Source: Stichopus chloronotus (Eukaryota > Echinodermata > Holothuroidea > Aspidochirotida > Stichopodidae). From it: DNA of 64,000 nt. The notes under the pieces are model-generated. The model made no database searches, was not told the origin of the DNA, and saw only the letters and a program-made list of their open reading frames with translations. Both the position numbers and the translations under genes were made by a program. Location: NCBI GenBank assembly GCA_021234535.1, contig CM037836.1, positions 12,445,111 through 12,509,110 on the forward strand, read 5' to 3'. Within the stretch, counting starts at the first letter, position 1. Each line of letters opens with the position of its first letter. Of this stretch, positions 1 through 11,914 are shown one piece after another.

Positions 1-1585
1 CCTATAGCGAATAGCTCAACCACAACTCATGTTTGAATATACTGAACAGATGACATTTGTTTTTTTGTTTATTCATTGATCCTAGTCACTTCAAATGTTC
101 AGATTAAAGGTTTGAAGAAGCAGACTGTTGGTACCGTGAAGGGTTTTGGTCATCGTAGGCTACATGTTTATATTTGTGTTTCTATGGGTTGTTACATTGC
201 AGATGGTGTGCATAGACAGGCCTAAGCTCGTTTTTTAATTGACATCGAATGTAGTAAAGTTGGTTATACATATAATCGTCTGAAAACATTTGCTAACGAT
301 GTTTTCTCTTCTACAGCTTGAAAGATATTGATCATGAGTAAAAAATACGGGCATTTATTTACAAAAGTAAAAATTTATTTCGCTTTTTGGTAAAGATTGA
401 ACGTGGATGGCGCATTTGGGATACATATTTGGATGGATTTATTTACCATTTATTTCTGACGTATCCATTTAGGAAACCACACGTGTGATCTCTATGTATG
501 CATCGTATGTTGACCACGAAGTTAAAGTCAGCGAGCTCTATGCCACAGTGATATATTTTGAGTACTTTAAGCGGTACACGAACGTTTATTTCAACCTTCT
601 AAACATTTAGCAACAAACGGTCTAGGGTGACGACGAGGTTTAAAAAAAAATCAATTTACACATAGTACGGTACGTTCCAAAACGAACTTAGCACGCTAAG
701 CACCCTGTGTAGGAAAATGGACGCAACCTATTTTGCATAACGAAGAACTGTTTACTTTGTTACTTCTAAATTTTAATTTTGCAAAAAAAAATTTTGAATA
801 GCTTGCACTTTTTACTTAAAAGTACGATAATATATGAAAAAAGCATTGAAATTATCAATCGCTTCAATTTAAGAACCTTATTATGTTATTAAGATGAAAT
901 ACACAATGGAACTTACACCTCAGATTTGTACGTAGCCTCCCAATAATTTCAGTATAAATACATTAATTGAGGATGAATTGATAAGATTTTGTTAAGAGTG
1001 AGCAGATGACGTTAGGTGTCACCCTACTAAGGCAATAGAAGTCAACCATCGCATAGAAAAACTCGGTGATGCACGTTTTGGACTTCAAATATTGTCCTGG
1101 AATAGAAAACCCTTGCTTCGAATAGTTGTAATGGATTGTAACAACAAACGGCTGTTTCACAACTAGCCCTTAGGCTTTCAACGCCCAATATCGCTCATTA
1201 TTGAACTCTGTTCCATCGATGTATATCGTTCAGAATTTGTTCCATAAACTTCGTTGAAAGGTCCTTAATTGGTGATTTGATAAAAATAGATAGCTATAGG
1301 TAACTTTCGTTGAAAAATGCATTGATTTAGTTGAACTTTAGGTCAACGAATGTTATCGGGAGTTAAGCGAAATCAGTACTGTAGACAAAGTTGTTCCGGT
1401 AATTTTACAGACAGAATCCTACTGGCTAACAAGTAACATAACAATTACAGCGCTAGAAGGCATAGGCTCCCCACGCCAGTGAGAAATGGATGAGTAGCCT
1501 AGGCAAGGTTGGAAAGTTTGTTGTACCCAAGTGATTGAGTGCAAAGATTTCAGCACAAATGGCTAATGTTAGACTAACGGTTTAC
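1..1585. other. Non-coding stretch, nothing recognised
   Basis: AT-rich DNA with short poly-A and poly-T runs and no open frame resembling a known protein. It may be part of the first intron or the upstream region of the UQCR11 gene, because the first coding exon of that gene was not found anywhere in the first 4 kb. Confidence 0.5.
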
Positions 1586-2228
1586 ATTTGTTTCCGCTCC
1601 CCGTAGTTTCCGCCCTTGAAAAATGCTGTTTTCCACCTTTGATTTTTGGGGCAGAAACACTATTTTCATGAGCGGAAAGTAACAACATCAAACGAAGATT
1701 CGTTCAAATTTAAGACCTCATGAACACAATCTTATGTCGAACATGACCAAATGTGGTAATACTGATCAAGGGTAAATCAAATTTAGTCTAAGCTCACAGC
1801 TGGTGGTGCATGTTTTCTGCTGCCTCAACTGCTGTCCGTCAAAATAAAAAAGTCGGCACTGGAAGTAGCCTACATATGTGAGCTACATGTTCACTTAAAG
1901 TGGTGTTTTGAAATTGACCATTTTTCAAACACTTAACTTCTGCCTCCACGTTGTAAATATGTTTAGAAAGTTCAAGATAGGCGGTGCCTTAACTCATACA
2001 AATTAACCTTTGAGGCCTATTTTCGGGGCATCAAATCAACACTCAGTCATGCCATGAGCAGAATAATTTCTAAAATTCTAATGAGGCCTGGTAGGCTACT
2101 GACACAATTTCTAAAACAATGACAGAACATCCACCAACATAAAAATTGGAAATAGAAAAACATGTAAGTGAAACCTGAATAATGAATGTTATTTTCCACC
2201 CCATGATTTTAGGAGCGGAAAGTAACGG
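1586..2228. mobile_element. MITE-like repeat, family R1, copy 1
   Basis: About 640 bp that align along their length with 23,151-24,156. Shared blocks include the start (TTTCCGC...AGTTTCCGCCC), the central AAGATT..TTCAAATTT..GACYTCATGA segment, TCTGCCTCCACGT, GTTCAAGATA and the CATCAAATCA segment. The two ends are roughly inverted copies of each other (TTTCCGCTCC at the left, GGAGCGGAAAG at the right). This points to a non-autonomous DNA transposon. No open frame for a transposase is present and I could not define a target-site duplication. Confidence 0.6.
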
Positions 2229-4059
2229 ATTCCTAGGCTAACAAATCTGTCATGTACCTTCAGTAAAACCGTATTTTATGGAGTTAGCTTTTTTTTCAGT
2301 ATGACTATTTTGACATTTTTAAGATTTGCCTGCATTGCAAACAGACAAAGGACTAAGTAAAATCCACAAATTTTTCTCTAAATATCAAAAGTAGGATTTT
2401 TAATGAAAAACAGTCATCACCCCAGACAGTTTCAATGCCCCAACCACTTATTTAGTCCCTTCCACAGCCTGTCTATTGTAAAATTCCTCCACATATGTAA
2501 TCAAAACAATAAATCCGCATTATGGTTGGGCGGTACCAGGAAAATAGGTACCGGTATTCGCAGCACATCAGCACCTTGAATACTTAAAGGCTGGGATTGA
2601 CCATGTGTTCAACATGCTAAATATAAGAGGTTCTTTGCTTTGTTGAATGTGATGTTCAAAAAGAACAGGTTTTGTGGCCTATATACTGTGGTAGTAATAT
2701 AGTGACTTGTATTCATGTCTTCATGTAAATTCATTGACAAAAATCATCAAACGGCAAGGTAAAAAGTTTTGTTTGTGCAGCTTCAGCAAGGTATGAGAGC
2801 CGTACTGTATACAGCAACTAGATCGGCCACCAACTTTTGCCGATGCGATCATGTGCCAACATACAGTACCCATTCGCCATTTGCGGCCTAGAAATTCTTA
2901 TGTCAGGTGATCTGATTGCTGTACATTACTTACAAATTATTTTGTCACCGGAAAAGTGGCAAACTTGTCTTGTTTTGTTGTACTTTCTCTGGTAACAAAC
3001 AAACAAATTCGCTGTCATTGCCTGCTTATATACACAAACAACGTAAGTTTCATGATACAAGCACACAATGGTATGTGCATAGTACAGTACTGTTGTTTGA
3101 AGTGAGTGAGGTAGTGACCATTATCGCCCCACATGCATGTTTTTGCATCTTGCATTCCTTATGCATAGAAGGCACACACACAGTACACTAGCTATTGTAC
3201 TGTACCTTTAGTGTGTACTGTGCTGGAAAAAAAAAAAACAATTCTTCTAAGTCAGTCAGAAAGTCTCATTGACGTAAATAAGCTTGTTCACCTCAGTCTA
3301 TTGGCCTATGCAAAACAAAACCCCTTCAAATTTGTATCAACCAAATGCATGATAGTTACCTTTACTGTACAGTCTTCCCAACACTTTCAGACCTCCTCAC
3401 AGTATCTGATGTTGTTAGCAATTACAGTCATATTATATTCACACAAGGAACCATAGTGCTCTTAGGCTCTTGTTTTTTTCCTATTATGAATAAAATATTG
3501 TTTGTATTGTACAAAATATCCCATTACATCTGCTTATTTATTGCTAGTATCAAGTAACAAGAACATCAAGTATATGAAGTTTCTTTGTGAAACATTGAAA
3601 AATAAATTCAGAACAATAATTGGAGGAAAATTTCAGGGTTGGGGGATATTTGCAAGGAAAGTTTCCACCCTAGGGATTACTATTTTCAGAGAGAGATTTC
3701 CTGTTTCACTGGGTACCCACAGTCCAAAGTTGGTCAGGTACCGGAAAGTATAACATCCGTAGGCAGCAAGTTCGTTGTGAAGTCAAATTTGCTTTGTACA
3801 TGTATTCATGCGTCTTATGCACTGTAATGGCAATGAAGTGTTTAGTTAGACATACTTGCTAAATTTAGTCACAGTAAGTAACAATAAAGTGAGTGAAAGT
3901 GGAGAATCTGGGTTCTGTTATCAAACCCGGGTCCTGGCATAGATGGGCGGGTGCCCACCCAGTGCAAACACTTTTAATTTCATTACATCGATGCTTAAAT
4001 GATCCAAATATCGTGAAGTACTGTGATAGTTCTCTACTCTTTGTGTTCTGCAACAACAG
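2229..4059. other. Non-coding stretch before the UQCR11 exon
   Basis: Probably the intron in front of the UQCR11 exon. The frame of that exon happens to stay open back to about 3,893, but the upstream translation does not resemble the UQCR11 N-terminus, and a clear splice acceptor (AACAACAG) lies at 4,052-4,059. No exon encoding the expected N-terminal segment was recognised. Confidence 0.4.
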
Positions 4060-4210
4060 GAGAGGCCCAGCTGCAATATGGGGCGGTTGCCTGGGAGTAG
4101 CTTTCCTCTTCGGGACGGACTGGAAGGTCATCATGGGCTACGTTCCGTACGTTCGGGGGAAATTTGAAAAGACGAGTAGTCAGAAGGATATGAATATTTA
4201 TGATGAGTAA
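4060..4210 (+). CDS. Cytochrome b-c1 complex subunit 10 (UQCR11/QCR10-like), last coding exon
   Basis: UQCR11 is the smallest accessory subunit of respiratory complex III, a single-helix protein of the mitochondrial inner membrane. The exon translates as (x)RGPAAIWGG, a hydrophobic segment LGVAFLF, then GTDWKVIMGYVPYVRGKFEK and a short polar tail ending in YDE and TAA (4,208-4,210). The pattern W-G-(7-10 hydrophobic)-TDW-(K/R)-hydrophobic-(D/G)-(W/Y)-VPY-(I/V)-x-GKF is the family signature known from the human protein. The exon starts after the acceptor CAACAACAG, so the first base completes a codon from the previous exon (phase 2). The N-terminal exon, about 15-20 residues, was not found; it may lie upstream of the window or be too short to see. 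The tail after GKFEK is about ten residues longer than in the human protein. A donor-like GTAAGT overlaps the stop codon (GATGA|GTAAGT), so an alternative splice cannot be excluded. Confidence 0.82.
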
Positions 4211-6735
4211 GTTGAACCATTTGCAGAAAAGGTCTGATATGTGTGTGAATGGACATGCTTATCTTGGCAAACTGGGCTCTCAGGAAAGTTGGCTCCAGAG
4301 CAAAAGACACTTTTTATATAGTAAAGGAAGGTTGAAGTACAGTATTGTTTTGAACAACACTTTAAGAAACTTTTCAGTGTTGATTCTCTCCATATCAACT
4401 GTATCGACCTGTATCCATTAAACTCTGCTTTAGTGTTGAATGTATCTGCATTTACTTTCTTCATTGGTGGGTATCAATCTTTATTTTCCCCTTATGTTTG
4501 GGATATCTACCTCATGACAGAGTGTGCTTTGATTGCCACATCTCTCTTTCAAATGATGAGGTCACATTCAGTATGCTATAATACTCATCTGTCTTAAATA
4601 CAGTACAAGCAGTTGGGAATAGTCATTGCTCTTTCAAAGCTTTGTTACTGGTTTGCTCATCAAAAACTGCAACCACTCACCAAAATTTTAATTTTTAGAA
4701 TGATGCTTGTCTCTGGAAATTTTATCTCAGTAGACAAATCCATAACTGAGATTTCCTTACTTAAAAAAAATTTATAGCTGAATAAAATTTGTCAATTTCT
4801 TTAATGCTTTGTACAGGTACTGTAGATTCTCTAAAAATAAAAAATTTTGTTTTTGAGTCGTACAGTACGGGTCTGTTAAAATTCATGAACAAATTTGTTC
4901 TGCAATTAAGTAAAGAAAGGTTTTGATATACTTCCTTGTGTTTAACTTTTTCCCTCTGTTTGTGTTAGTCTACTGTATGTTGCATTCATCTTTTTTCTGC
5001 AAGGTGGTAGCAGCACTCTGCTTTAGTGTCATTCCCTAAATGTCTTGCTCATCCTTGAACTGTGAAAGTACTGAAAAAGTGTAACTAGGCCATGCTCAGT
5101 CTATGGTATACTGTAAACATTTCTGTGCAATCAAAACTCAAGTTGATAATGTGATTGTAGATTGCTCTCTATCGCTTTTTCTGTCATTTGTGAATACTCT
5201 CATGTAAATCAAATTTTCAAAGTTTGTTTCTTGTCATGTTACAACACAAATTGTGATTTTGAATTAACAAATTAGATTTGAAAGGACAATTCATGAAGTA
5301 GAAAATACACTGTATGAAGGGCTAGCAAGTACTGACAGTGATCACAACCAACAGTTTTGTGAAGAAGTAGTGTTCCAAGCATGGGGAGAGGGGAGGGGGT
5401 CAACAGCTATTGTTGTATGCTTTCTTTATCAATTCCATGAAAACAAGGGAAATTTTGGTGTTGTGAATGAGCAACAAAATCACTCGAAAGTGTGAATACC
5501 TTTAGTGTCCGAAAATTGTTATAGTTACCAGATGCAATAGATTATCCATTACAGTGTTAAAACTATTAAGTGTATTTTTTGGTCCCAACTTTCAAACTTG
5601 CCTGGGAGAATCAACGCCACGTGTCATCTGGGTGGCGGGGTTGGCGGGGTTCTCTCTTTCTCTCTTTGCTTTGCTAAACTGAAACTGGTTGGCTAGCACT
5701 TACCTTGATCAATAGCATTTCAGAATTTTTTGTTTTGATTGTATCACTTGCAACACATTTTTAATGGTGTGTTAGTTTGCATTTTTTTGCAATGGTGCTT
5801 TAATGTACTGTGCATTCTATTAGGGTAGATTGGATGGCTTCAGCTTTTCAACATGTTTTCATTCTTTCCTGTTACAGAAACACTAGCTGCATGGCCACAT
5901 GTTTTTTCAGTTGACAGAGAGAGAGGAACTTAAGCAAAGCTGTCCAAGAAATTGGTGAATCAGTCCCAGCTTTCAGCCATCTACTAATTTGCATGCGGTG
6001 TCCGTGTGTTATAGTTGCCTCTATGAAAATGTACCGAACTTTGAACCGTTACATTGTCTCGGAAACTTGTTTGTTCTGTTGATGTGAGCAAAAGAAAAGA
6101 TTGATAATATCGGAGACAGAATAGTTGAACACAGAGTTCACCAAAAGAATAAAGTTTGACAGTTTTGTTACGAACTTTGTAGTCCTGGTTTTCCTTTACC
6201 TTGTTTTGTTTCTTTCTTGCCAAGGTGCCTTGAGCTTTTATGAAAAATTCATCCATATAGTGTTTGGTTCTTCTTTCGTTTAATCAGTCCTAATTTGAAG
6301 ACTCCATAAAGTGACCAGAAGTTGCAGATTGGTTAATTAATGAAATGCTTCTTGGATAAATTTTGCTCATATTTTAGAGTAATACAAACACATATTTCAT
6401 ATGATTTGTCTGTTGGACAACCTGCTGATAGAGATTGTCTAAATTCATCTATGAAGTAGCTTTATCCCAAAAGCCACAGGCTTTCAATCCTTTCAAGTCT
6501 CACAAGAAGCTAAGCGATCATTTTCAACGTCTTTCAGTGTGGTCTGCAATAGACTGTGACCTCACCTCTCTGCAAAGGTTTTTGTTTTTTTCTGTCATAT
6601 GGTTTTGCCAGGATGTAAGTAAACCTGCTTCTGAAGTGAAGCTTTTAACTCAACCACCGATATAGAAAATACAATACTCTATTGATCTCTGTTGAAGCTA
6701 ACTATTCCAAATCATTTCTCACAACCCTGTTGCAG
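4211..6735. other. 3' UTR and intergenic DNA
   Basis: AT-rich sequence after the UQCR11 stop. I saw no other coding exon, RNA gene or mobile element with definable ends. Several short open frames occur, but none has recognisable protein content. Confidence 0.4.
4781..4786 (+). terminator. Candidate poly(A) signal for UQCR11
   Basis: AATAAA lies about 570 bp downstream of the UQCR11 stop codon. It is the first clear hexamer I saw there. A second one lies near 4,837. Neither is supported by transcript data here. Confidence 0.35.
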
Positions 6736-6857
6736 TCGTCATGGATCTCCACTTCTTTCACACCCCCTCCCCTGCCCACTGTGAGATTTTCCAGGAGAAA
6801 GAGATGGGCATCAGTGTTGTGGAAGACGGAAGGTTGATCTGTGCGCCCAACAACTGA
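6736..6857 (+). CDS. Unidentified terminal-exon-like coding block
   Basis: A pyrimidine-rich acceptor (ending CTGTTGCAG at 6,735) is followed by an open frame that reads VVMDLHFFHTPSPAHCEIFQ, continues EKEMGISVVEDGRLI and ends CAPNN before TGA at 6,855-6,857. An AATAAA lies at 7,026-7,031. The mix of charged, polar and hydrophobic residues looks coding, but I do not recognise the family. The frame needs one base from a preceding exon (phase 1), or it could start at the internal ATG at 6,741. The donor-like site at the end of UQCR11 is phase 2, so splicing from there would give a different, short proline-rich tail. It may be the last exon of an unknown gene, or chance. Confidence 0.35.
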
Positions 6858-7025
6858 CCTTTAGATCACGTATGTGTAACGTAAAGTCCGAACAAATTAC
6901 TGAAAAGGTTTCAGATGAAAACTATGTTTTTTCCCTCAGTGTATGGCAAGCCAAATGCCCCATAACTTGAGAAACGTGGTTTATTGTCTGATGAAAAAAA
7001 GCCAATAAGCTTGGTTTTTCAATGT

Positions 7026-7031
7026 AATAAA
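7026..7031 (+). terminator. Candidate poly(A) signal
   Basis: AATAAA, about 170 bp after the stop codon of the exon-like block at 6,736-6,857. The spacing suits a terminal exon. Confidence 0.35.
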
Positions 7032-7131
7032 GCTGATCAATCAATTTGATGAACCTGGTTTTTTAATTTTTGAACATTTGATGTTCATAACCCACATTTA
7101 CCAGTCGATGAATCAGGCTCTTGTTCTTTTT

Positions 7132-8889
7132 GATTCCTTGCCATTGGCAAAAGGAATCTATGCAGTCCTGATGTCATGTATGTGTGTGAGGCTTCTTGTA
7201 AACACTATATCTCAAGAAGGGTAACCATGACTGATCTCATACTTGCTGTGTGGGTTGGTCATAGTAAGTAGGAGATCCCTATTGTTTTTGGTGGAGGTCA
7301 AAGGTCATTTGAGGTCACCAGAGGGCAAAATGTGAAAACCTTGTAAACATGATATCTCAAGACCGGTAACTGTGACTGATGTCATACTTATTGCATGGGT
7401 TGGTCATATTGAGTAGATGATCCCTATTGTTTTTGATCGAGGTCAACGGTCATTTGAGGTCACCAGAGGTCAAAATGTAAAAACCTTGTAAACATTATCT
7501 CCAGAAGAGTAACTGTAACTGATGTCATACTTATTGCGTGGGTTGGTCATATTGAGTAGATGATCCCTATTGTTTTTGATCCAGGTCAAAGGTCATTTGA
7601 GGTCACCAGAGGTTAAAATGTAAAAACCTTGTAAACATTATCTCCAGAAGAGTAACTGTGACTGATGTCATACTTGGTGTGTGGGTTGGCCATAGTAAGT
7701 AGATGATCTTTATTCTTTTTGGTCGAGGTCAATGGTCGTTTGAGGTCACCAGAGGTCAAACTGAAAATCTTGTAAATTCAATATCTCCAGAAGGGTAACT
7801 GTGACTTATGTCAAACTAAGTGTATGGGTTGTTCATATTAAACAGATGATACCTATTGTTTTTGGTGGAGGTCAAATGTCATTTGAGGTCACCAGAGGTC
7901 AAACTGTAAAAACCTTTTAAACACAATACCTTCAGAACAGTAACTGTGACTGATGTCATACTTGGTGTGTGGGTTGGTCATATTGAGTAGATGCTTCCTT
8001 TTGTTTTTGGTCGAGCTCAAAGGTCATTTGAGGTCATCAGAGGTCAAATTGTGAAAACCTTTTAAACACAGTATCTCCATAAGGGTAACTGTGACTGATG
8101 TCATATGTAGTGTGTGGATTGTATATAGTCAGTAGAATACTCCTTTTGATTTTGGTGGAAGTCAAAGGTCATGTGAGGTCAGCAAAGGTCAAACTTGTAA
8201 ACATTATCTCCAAGAGGGTAACTGTGACTGATGTCATACTTAGTGTGTTGCTTGGTCATACTAATTAGCTTATCCTGATCATCTTTGGTGAGGGGCAAAG
8301 GTCATTTGAGGTCACCAGAGGTCAAACTGTAAAAACTTGAAAACACAATATCTCCAGAAGAGTAACCATGACTGATGTAATACTTGGTGTGTGGGTTGGT
8401 AATAATGAGCAGAAGATCTCTATTGTTTTGATTGAGGGCAATGGTCATTTGAGGTCATCAGAGGTCAAACTCTAAAAACGTGTACACACAATATCTCCAG
8501 GACTATAACCTTGACTGATGTCTTACTTGATGTGTAGATTGCATATACTAAGTAGAAGACTTCTTTTGTTTGTGGTGGAGGTCAAAGGTCGTTTGAGGTC
8601 ACCTGAGGTCAAACCTTTCTAACACATTAACTCCAGAAGGGTAATGTTGACTGATGTCATACTTGATGTGTGGGTTGGCCATACTGGGTAGGTGATCCCT
8701 ATTGCCTTTGGTGGACGCCAAATGTCACGGTCATTTCAGGTCACCTAAATAAAGGTCATTTTGGATTAAAGGCTTGTGGTGTATCAAGAAAATTAACTGC
8801 AGTTGATCTTACACTTGTCATGTGGATAATTCATGTTTGTTATAATATAACCATGTAGCAAGGAATCACAAAGCCTTTTGGCTTTCTGG
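7132..8889. mobile_element. Inverted-repeat-bounded element carrying the AGGTCA array, copy 1
   Basis: The left end is GATTCCTTGC at 7,132, followed by a small hairpin with an inverted GGAATC. The right end is its reverse complement, GCAAGGAATC at 8,858-8,867, followed by another small hairpin (AAAGCCTTTTGGCTTT). The same pair of ends bounds a second copy at 37,283-38,910, so this is a dispersed element rather than a local duplication. The interior is a tandem array (separate entry). No transposase-like frame was seen. Confidence 0.65.
7190..8760 (+). repeat. Tandem array, about eleven ~144 bp units with AGGTCA half-sites
   Basis: Each unit holds a 'CTTGTAAACA..ATATCTC.AGAAG.GTAACTGTGACTGATGTCATACTT' part and a block of AGGTCA-like hexamers spaced by 1, 4 and 4 bases. 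The blocks start near 7,296, 7,440, 7,583, 7,725, 7,868, 8,012, 8,157, 8,290, 8,434, 8,578 and 8,713, so the period is about 133-145 bp. The last unit is partial. Units differ by point changes, so the array is not recent. The hexamer arrangement matches nuclear receptor direct repeats DR1 and DR4; whether anything binds is unknown. Confidence 0.85.
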
Positions 8890-9054
8890 TTTAATTATTG
8901 GACATCTGGTTTGCCACAACCGTAGCAAGAGTTGAATCATTTCGCCCAACTTCAAAAGGAGGATACCTATGCGTGAGTGTGCCTTTTATGCCCCTGTCTA
9001 GTTTTGCAGATGAAAGATTGTAGGTTATCAGTGCTTATCTGCTGAGATCAGGTG

Positions 9055-9300
9055 AACAATGGCCACCTTTAACCAACAAACATATTTTATTCAAGTAGGG
9101 AGAGACATAAAACACATACTCATGAATATTATCTGTGGGACGTCAAAATGAGGAAAATTACAAAAAACAGCGTTTCTTTACTGACCACTGGGGCACTTTT
9201 CAGCCTCAATTTTTCAGTAGCGGTTCATTTTTTGCCACAAATCTGTTGAGATATGTTTATAAACGATTTGGAGGTGGAAATGCAAAAACTTACGTAAGAT
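9055..9300. repeat. Dispersed repeat R2, copy 1
   Basis: This stretch aligns with 19,197-19,440. Shared motifs in order are CATGAATAT/CATAAATAT, GTGGGACGTCAA, TGGGGCA/TTGGGACA.TTTTC, CCACAAATCTG, ATATG.TTA and CGATTTGGA. An open frame of about 120 codons crosses this copy (9,135-9,503), but the second copy does not keep it, so I do not call it a gene. Confidence 0.6.
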
Positions 9301-11846
9301 ATGTCAACTACTTACTGTCCTTTATGATATGCAGTATAGGTAAAACGTTTGATACTATACATCCTGCACGAGCGACAACAGGTCAAAATGCTGTGTCCCT
9401 CCACTACAGTGGGGCACAAAGAATTTTGGATTGGAGAATGAAAATTGTGGAAGACTATGACACTATGTTGAGCGCCACCATCGCGTGGCACCGAGCATAC
9501 TAGAGAGTTTTTGAATAAAAGTATTTCCTATATATATCCCCAGGGAATTCCCCTCCCAAGGCTCTGTAAGGGTAGCCATGGCCCGCCAAAAAACCGTAAT
9601 TTATTCTCTTTGTCTGTCTCAATTTTCCAAATCTATCCACTGTTTTTGCCCGAATAGAGAGGGGGGAGGGGCATATTTCTCTCGTACGCTACGCTGAATG
9701 ATTTTGTCACCCATACCATTTCCAGTGACTTAGCCTAAAGGGTGTTACTAGTACCTCGCTGTAGCCACCGTTTTAATGTCTGGTTTTCGTACATGGCGTA
9801 TGACATCACACTCAAGGCTCAAGTGAAGTTCAATTTATATCGAACAGTGAAGTAAATCAGTCATTGGTTTAATTAAACAGTTACCCAAACAAGGTTACCC
9901 CTCGGTGTGGAGGGAAAGGTCTTGACTTTCTCTGTAGATTTATTTCGATTCGTAATATTTTCGACCTGAGTCAGAGGACATTATATATGTTTCCTTTTCT
10001 AAATGCATGTTCATCCATTGACAAACGTTGGTGATCAATATCCAGTTTACCGTTACTGATTTTATGTGCTAGGTGGAGTGCTGCTATTGTAATTTCTTGT
10101 ATGATAATATAAAAAAAATATTTTTACTGGGGGCCTCTTCGTCGGGGTGATTGTAACAAAGATAGCTCCAAATTCAAACCAATTTCTACTTCAGTGACCA
10201 ATTAATTTTAATTTCGAATCCAGCAACCGCCAAGTCCGAGCCCAGTCTAAAATCTATCGTGTCAGTCCAACCCATCAATTAAATGTACAGGGAAAAAAAA
10301 AAACTTGGAAATTTACTACGTGATACTCAACGTTTACTTTAAAATGTTACATCAAATTATCTTCGAGGCGACGTATTTAGTCCACCCTGCAGTGGAATTT
10401 GAGATTAGCACAACTGAAGTAAATGTGACAACTGACTACCTTAAAAACAGAAGCCCTCTGCGGCTATACTGTACAGGTGGTCCACGATGCTATATGGTCT
10501 TATATGATGTTTCTACGGAATATTTAGTTGCATTAAATATGTAAGAATGGAATTAATAATTAGTAAAACTAATTTAGAAGTCGTTTTTGTCTCGAAAAAA
10601 AAAAAAACTTGCTGTTTGACTTTCATTTAACTCAGAGAACATTATACTGGCTTTGTGACAACATTCTTCATACTGTTTGAGTTTTACCTGACCATATAAC
10701 TGTATACAAAGTCACTCTCGTCTCATTTAGTAGAAAATGAAGTAATGCCTGCTGGACTTTTGAATATGAGACAAAAGTAACAAAATTCACGAAACTGAAA
10801 CCCGCTTCACCTAATTTTGATTTAGTTGGATTCGCTTAAGATTCTGAAACAGATTATCTGTTTACTTTTACTAGTTTTTAGAAATATATGAGATTATATA
10901 TAGAAAAAAAGAGTAAGGGAATTTTAGTTTGTTACATAATCGTTATGGCTTTGCTGTAATCCTAACATTAAACGAACTTGAAGGGGAAATCAGGGTTTAT
11001 TTTCACAATTTGCTTCTTTACAATTCCCTACAATTCTTCTACCTTCAAACACCTCCCCCAACGGCTCTATATTTGGTGAACAATCAGTTTAGAAAGAAAA
11101 ATCAACTAAAGGAGAATTTTCTCAGTCAAACCATGACTTCCCCTTAACGTGAAGCCTTGTCTTGGAATTCTATCAGATCATATTCATGCATGAAAAGCCC
11201 TACATGAGCGCGTGCAAATAAGAAGACATTCTTCTTGAAACTTAAGCAATTTACACTAAAAATTTCAAGATTGAAATGAAATAAACATAATAAAGTAAAA
11301 TAAACCTAATATTTGTGACAGATTATACGCAGATCCTGAATTTTTCGACAATGAGGAAGGGATTTTTGAAATGAGAACTTTCCAAAAGGAAAATTCAAAA
11401 TGATGGACGAATTTAAAATGATGTAGGTGAGCCATCTGTAAATACTATAGTATTTTCGATATACGTAATGTAATATTTCTACTTGTACATTTTTTTCCTT
11501 TGCATGCAAAGGTATCACATATACGATCACGCTACAAAGGTAAACGACGTACTTACAAGGGGGAAACATATATGGCCGGGGGGGGGGGGGGGGGTTGGAG
11601 ATGATGCAGTCACGTTTGCAGTCATTGGCCACTAAGGAGTACGCTTGAAAGTCGGTTCCGACTTTACAACTCGAGGTCCCACTCACGCTTTTGCCTGTCT
11701 AACAGAGCGGCTCCATGCCCCCCCCCCCCCGGAAACCTGCAAACGTCCTAACTTCAGCAGGGGGGTAGCATGGAAGGTCAGGGAGGGACGGATCGTCAAG
11801 GAGGCCAAAATGACGGGAAGAAAGAAAAATAAAGAAAGAGGACTTC
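9301..11846. other. Non-coding stretch with a long G run
   Basis: No recognisable gene. It contains a run of 17 G at 11,578-11,594, and short A-rich tracts near 10,290 and 10,596. Short open frames here are not supported by any protein similarity I can see. Confidence 0.4.
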
Positions 11847-11914
11847 GGCAAAGTATGAGAAAAAAGTGAAAGAGAACTTAGGCAAAGTATGAGAAAAAAG
11901 TGAAAGAGAACTTA
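11847..11914. repeat. Perfect 34 bp tandem duplication
   Basis: Two identical copies (11,847-11,880 and 11,881-11,914) of a purine-rich unit beginning GGCAAAGTATGAG and ending GAGAACTTA. The perfect identity suggests a recent duplication. Confidence 0.9.

Noticed and set aside
9135..9503. 122-codon + strand open frame
   Set aside because: Its first part lies in a dispersed repeat (second copy at 19.2 kb) that does not keep the frame, and the product has no recognisable features.
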